Part shown: one piece after another, positions 60,830 to 64,000 of the stretch | Position numbering within the stretch: the stretch's first letter is position 1 | How the letters are laid out: each line of letters opens with the position of its first letter | Source of the DNA: CAYPPG01 sp964412555 | Lineage (GTDB): Bacteria; Hinthialibacterota; Hinthialibacteria; Hinthialibacterales; Hinthialibacteraceae | Reading direction: 5' to 3' | Assembly: GCA_964412555.1 (NCBI GenBank) | Contig: CAYPPG010000046.1 | Location: 1 to 64,000 of the forward strand | Length of the DNA stretch: 64,000 bases | Translations under genes and position numbers: made by a program | Notes under the pieces: model-generated | What the model saw: only the letters and a program-made list of their open reading frames with translations | What the model was told of the DNA's origin: nothing | Database searches by the model: none

Positions 60830-63800
60830 TCAATTCGAAACCAAATAACTCAACGTGCCACTCCGCAACGCCGCCCGATCGCCGGTAAAGGGCATGAGGA
60901 TCACATGGAATTGATAGGTGTGCCCGTCCTGCGGGCCATCGGCGAAATCAGTGCCGATACGGAACTGGCGGTTCGGTGTCCACCAGAAATAGTTCGTGTT
61001 GCCGTCATAGGTTTGGCCGAGATAGGTGAAATCGCCGCCATCCACGCTGACCAAAATGTGATATTCATTTACCGTGGATGGATCGCGCCCGAAATTCCAA
61101 GCGACCTGGATGGCGCGTGATGTGGATGCATCGGTATCGGAGCCGGTTTGCCCTTGCGGGGCGAGATCGTTGCCGCCGAGGATATCGTCGAAGATCACGA
61201 TTTGGTTTGGATTGAGATTCGGCAGTTCCGGTTTCGCCAAGGAGATGGCATTGCCGCCTTCGAGGTTGAAGCCGACGGGGGCGGAGGTGTCGAAGAGATC
61301 ATCCGGCCCGAGAGTGCCGTCGATGCGCACCACGCGGAAAGTATAGGCCGAGTTAAAATCAGGCCCGTTGGCGAAATCGGCGTTAACCAGCGTATTATCC
61401 GCGTTCCAATCGAAGCTTGTAGCGGTTCCGCTGGCGGTGCGGCCGAGAAACTTGGCACCGCCGAGGCCTTTGCGGACGTAAATGTGCCAGTCGGTGGCGC
61501 TGCCTTGGCTGGCGGTCCAGGCGATGGTGAGGTTGCGGTTGTCGACCGGGTCGAAGTCGGTTTGGCCGGTGAGATCGCCGGTGGTGTCACCAGGATTGTC
61601 GTAGATGAAAACGGTTTGGTCACCGCTTGCGGGTGTGGCAGTTGGACCAGCCGGTTGAGTGGTCGGAGTAGGCGTCGGGGTGGACTGCATGGAGGGTTCC
61701 GTAATGTCCACCGTTTCTTCTGCGCCTGTTGTGCGGTAACGGACAACGCCACTGATCGCCGCTTGTGAACTGCCGGTTCCGAGATTCACTTTGTAAGAAA
61801 GCGTAATGGGAGAGGATGGTACCATCAGCCAGGTGAATTCCAATGTTCCGCTTTCGCCTTGGCTCGGAGAAATCGCGGCCCCGCCCGAAAGCATGGTATC
61901 AAACGTCCAACCCGCCGGAATGATTTCCTGCATACCTAAAGCGGTTAGATTACCGCCATGTGAAATCGTGACTGTTATAACTGCGGTTGAACCATCCACC
62001 GCCCGGACGCGCGTGGCGGAAACATCGGCTGCTCGTGGATAAACCGAAGAGCGCGACACCTTCCCGCTGGTTGACGCTTTGCCCGGTGCGAAACCGTCTT
62101 CTCCATTCGCATCGGTGTGATAACCGCCGGAATTGTAGAATTGAATGAGACGCAATAATTCGGATTGATTGATTTCCCAATCCTGCGGGTTGTAATCGCT
62201 GCTATGCGGAGAGCAGGAATGATTGGTGCCTGTCCCAGGCGCATAACCGTCTTCCGTCGTGGTATTGGCAGCGGCGCATTGATAGCCACCGGAATTGTAG
62301 AATTGGATGAGACGCAATAACTCGGATTGTGAGATTTCATAATTCTGATCCGTATCGGCGCTGTGGTGAGTTGAAGGAGTGACTTCGATCGAGAAGGGGA
62401 CTTCTTGTTCCGCACCGGTGCGGCGATATCGAACTACACCGGAGATGGTTTTGGTTTCTGTTTCGCTGGCAGGTATATTCAACTTTACTCCTAAATTGAC
62501 CGGTGAAGCCTGGACGGTGATCCAGGAGAATTCGAGGGGGGCGGAACTGCCGGCTGCAGGCGCTACGGCGGGATTGCCGCTTGTGACGCTTGAGAATGTC
62601 CAGCCGGAAGGGAGAGAAGTAAACGCAACACCCATTGCAGTAAGTGTTTCTGTGTACTGAATTGATATTTGTGTTGTTGCTTTTCCGCCAGGTACATATT
62701 TGTCACTAGTAGTGGTTACAATTAGATCATCCGAAGGTGGGGAAGTAGGGGTTACTGGCGGAGTTATGGGCGTATTCGTTGGAGGAGACAGAGTTGAAGT
62801 AGGTGTTGGTGTTGGATCATCAGTAACAACTTGCCGGAGTGCCCATTTTACTGCGCGATAAGTGATTGTGTCAGCGTATTCTCCATAAAATGATCCTGGC
62901 ATTTCCAGAGGTTGATAAATAACAACACCTTTTCCATATTGCCAGAGGGCAAGTGCTGGAGAATTGTCATTAGCGAATCGTGTGATGACGATGGCGCCGT
63001 CTTTTTCTACAGTTGAATGGCGATTGAAATCTGTTCCCTCTCGTGAAAAATTATCCGGTAAACCTTGTAATATTTCAGCTACTACAGGATTACTCCGGTC
63101 TTCTGCAACGACTGAGGAGCCGTAGTTCATGTTACTAACAATTTCACAGGGCAATGAATCTGAAAATTTTATATCGCTCCAAAAATTCAAAACTAGTATT
63201 TTTCCATCGTGATATACGGCATTTTCGATGGCCTGAGCCGTGGAAGGGCTAAATGTATCATCGCCCCCGACACAAATAATATCAATATTCGGTGCGATGT
63301 ATTCATTTAGCCGCGAGTCGAACTTTGCACCATTCCAACACGGGATATTGACAACAGTTTCAAATTCATCGGAATGTTCTTGAAGATCGAGATAGCTGGT
63401 TTCGCAGTAGAAGGCTACTTGGTGTTGTACAGTTGTTTGCACTAATACAATTTCGAGTACGCGCCATATATAAATACCATTGCCATGACCATTATAATTG
63501 TTTGGATTTCTGCCGACAATAGTAAATTTAAAATCATGCTCACCTTTCGTTAGATATGTTGTACCTATTTCTTCATCAAAAGTATCAGTTCCAGGATCGG
63601 CAAACTGATCAACAACATTGCCGACCATTTCTCCATCGACTTCCAATTCTCCGATAGCATGATCCAAGTTATAATTCCAATTGCCTTTAATTATATACCT
63701 TCCATCTTCTGGAACATTGATATTGATTGAAAGTGAATCCCCTTCTCCGCTTCCAACAAAAATTCCACGACTTTGATCTCCTCCCCACCAACGTCCGCCT

Positions 63801-64000
63801 GAAAGTTCAACACTTTGTTCATCAATCGGATAACGATATTCATTGGTCGGTGGAACAATTCCCTTCCAAACCTTGATATCGTCGAACCAACATAAATCAT
63901 CACCTGAATGAAGACAGATATGCGTATACTCGAAAATGTGATCGTTATCAATATCTGCTTGTTCTAAAAATTCATCATTAAAATAATATTTAACTAATTT
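60830..64000 (-). CDS. Dockerin-bearing secreted multidomain protein (partial, 5-prime end outside)
   Basis: The frame is open to the window edge, giving at least 1056 residues; true start not seen. Domains from the front: carbohydrate-binding-like beta domain (VELSGGRWWGGDQSRGIFVG), an alpha/beta region with IICVGGDDTFSPSTAQAIEN and KGVVIYQPLEMPGSFYGEYA (ThuA/DUF4350-like), a Pro-Thr linker (near 62730-62815), a cohesin-like domain, two dockerin-like repeats (near 62070-62370) with SELLRLIQFYNSGGY in each, a second cohesin-like domain, a second linker, and two Fn3-like repeats (60830-61620). Likely an extracellular, polysaccharide-bound protein or assembly scaffold. The usual start at 63667 is a TTG inside the domain and is rejected. 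Confidence 0.85.
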   Translation of the reverse strand, partial: KLVKYYFNDEFLEQADIDNDHIFEYTHICLHSGDDLCWFDDIKVWKGIVPPTNEYRYPIDEQSVELSGGRWWGGDQSRGIFVGSGEGDSLSININVPEDGRYIIKGNWNYNLDHAIGELEVDGEMVGNVVDQFADPGTDTFDEEIGTTYLTKGEHDFKFTIVGRNPNNYNGHGNGIYIWRVLEIVLVQTTVQHQVAFYCETSYLDLQEHSDEFETVVNIPCWNGAKFDSRLNEYIAPNIDIICVGGDDTFSPSTAQAIENAVYHDGKILVLNFWSDIKFSDSLPCEIVSNMNYGSSVVAEDRSNPVVAEILQGLPDNFSREGTDFNRHSTVEKDGAIVITRFANDNSPALALWQYGKGVVIYQPLEMPGSFYGEYADTITYRAVKWALRQVVTDDPTPTPTSTLSPPTNTPITPPVTPTSPPSDDLIVTTTSDKYVPGGKATTQISIQYTETLTAMGVAFTSLPSGWTFSSVTSGNPAVAPAAGSSAPLEFSWITVQASPVNLGVKLNIPASETETKTISGVVRYRRTGAEQEVPFSIEVTPSTHHSADTDQNYEISQSELLRLIQFYNSGGYQCAAANTTTEDGYAPGTGTNHSCSPHSSDYNPQDWEINQSELLRLIQFYNSGGYHTDANGEDGFAPGKASTSGKVSRSSVYPRAADVSATRVRAVDGSTAVITVTISHGGNLTALGMQEIIPAGWTFDTMLSGGAAISPSQGESGTLEFTWLMVPSSPITLSYKVNLGTGSSQAAISGVVRYRTTGAEETVDITEPSMQSTPTPTPTTQPAGPTATPASGDQTVFIYDNPGDTTGDLTGQTDFDPVDNRNLTIAWTASQGSATDWHIYVRKGLGGAKFLGRTASGTATSFDWNADNTLVNADFANGPDFNSAYTFRVVRIDGTLGPDDLFDTSAPVGFNLEGGNAISLAKPELPNLNPNQIVIFDDILGGNDLAPQGQTGSDTDASTSRAIQVAWNFGRDPSTVNEYHILVSVDGGDFTYLGQTYDGNTNYFWWTPNRQFRIGTDFADGPQDGHTYQFHVILMPFTGDRAALRSGTLSYLVSN

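Noticed and set aside
63691..63951. 86-aa minus-strand frame near the window end
   Set aside because: It is out of frame with the dockerin protein, whose frame is open through the same region to the window edge with clear domain sequence.

Overview
The window looks like part of a metagenome-assembled genome of an uncultivated diderm bacterium with moderate GC. Two runs of exactly 100 N (2963-3062 and 33713-33812) are scaffold joins. Evidence for a diderm lifestyle includes Tat and Sec signal peptides, a type II secretion/type IV pilus-type pseudopilin, a secretin-N-domain protein, and large secreted beta-propeller, beta-helix and dockerin-like proteins. The pseudopilin C-terminus, the paired dockerin-like repeats and the PQQ-propeller/methyltransferase chimera recall candidate phyla such as Sumerlaeota or Hydrogenedentota, or planctomycete-like lineages. 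That placement is an impression from protein style, not proven here. No rRNA, prophage, complete insertion sequence or CRISPR array was seen.

Layout. 0.1-9.9 kb: a GT39-type glycosyltransferase, a Tat-exported aldo/keto reductase, an unknown polytopic membrane protein, a pseudopilin, a UbiE/MenG methyltransferase, a secreted beta-helix protein and LarE, separated by many small palindromic repeats. 10.2-13 kb: housekeeping block of enolase, FtsB-like protein, initiator tRNA-fMet, an HU-family protein and an Asp23/Gls24 protein. 13.2-21.2 kb: a 1466-residue secreted protein, then a degenerate sensor kinase and an HDOD protein. 21.2-29.2 kb: TatD hydrolase, an isolated trpC with an altered active-site residue, a decayed PIN toxin beside its intact partner, a secreted propeller, tgt with a small membrane protein, and an orphan phage-baseplate-like protein. 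29.3-33.5 kb: a glycosyltransferase, then an ABC-type ATPase plus Toprim-like protein pair (possible defence system), then a DUF4416 protein. 33.5-38.6 kb: the second gap with an orphan pseudopilin C-terminus, an exported M20 amidohydrolase, a TPP riboswitch with thiC, a PIN toxin-antitoxin pair and a Uma2 nuclease. 38.9-44.4 kb: surface glycosylation candidates (a DUF115/Maf-type protein and two membrane glycosyltransferases with overlapping ends). 44.5-49.3 kb: MNT/HEPN, a gutted histidine-kinase pseudogene, VapBC and an intact paralogous hybrid-type sensor kinase. 49.3-52.2 kb: an ECF sigma / anti-sigma / secretin-adaptor hybrid operon. 52.3-53.3 kb: rplM-rpsI with promoter and terminator. 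53.8-64 kb: a 1413-residue PQQ-propeller/methyltransferase chimera, a trans-sulfuration enzyme, an isolated MNT protein, a PIN/RHH pair and a partial dockerin-bearing secreted protein running off the window end.

How it fits together. Core metabolism and information genes (eno, tgt, trpC, thiC, rplM-rpsI, initiator tRNA) are interleaved with cell-surface and secretion genes and a high density of small toxin-antitoxin or nuclease modules, several of them decaying. At least four families of short dispersed palindromes sit in the gaps, often at gene ends. The clearest leads for new biology are the ATPase/Toprim pair (30964-32884), the ECF-controlled secretin-N/adaptor-hairpin protein (49295-52158), the pseudokinase/HDOD pair (18133-21171) and the two-hairpin repeat family.
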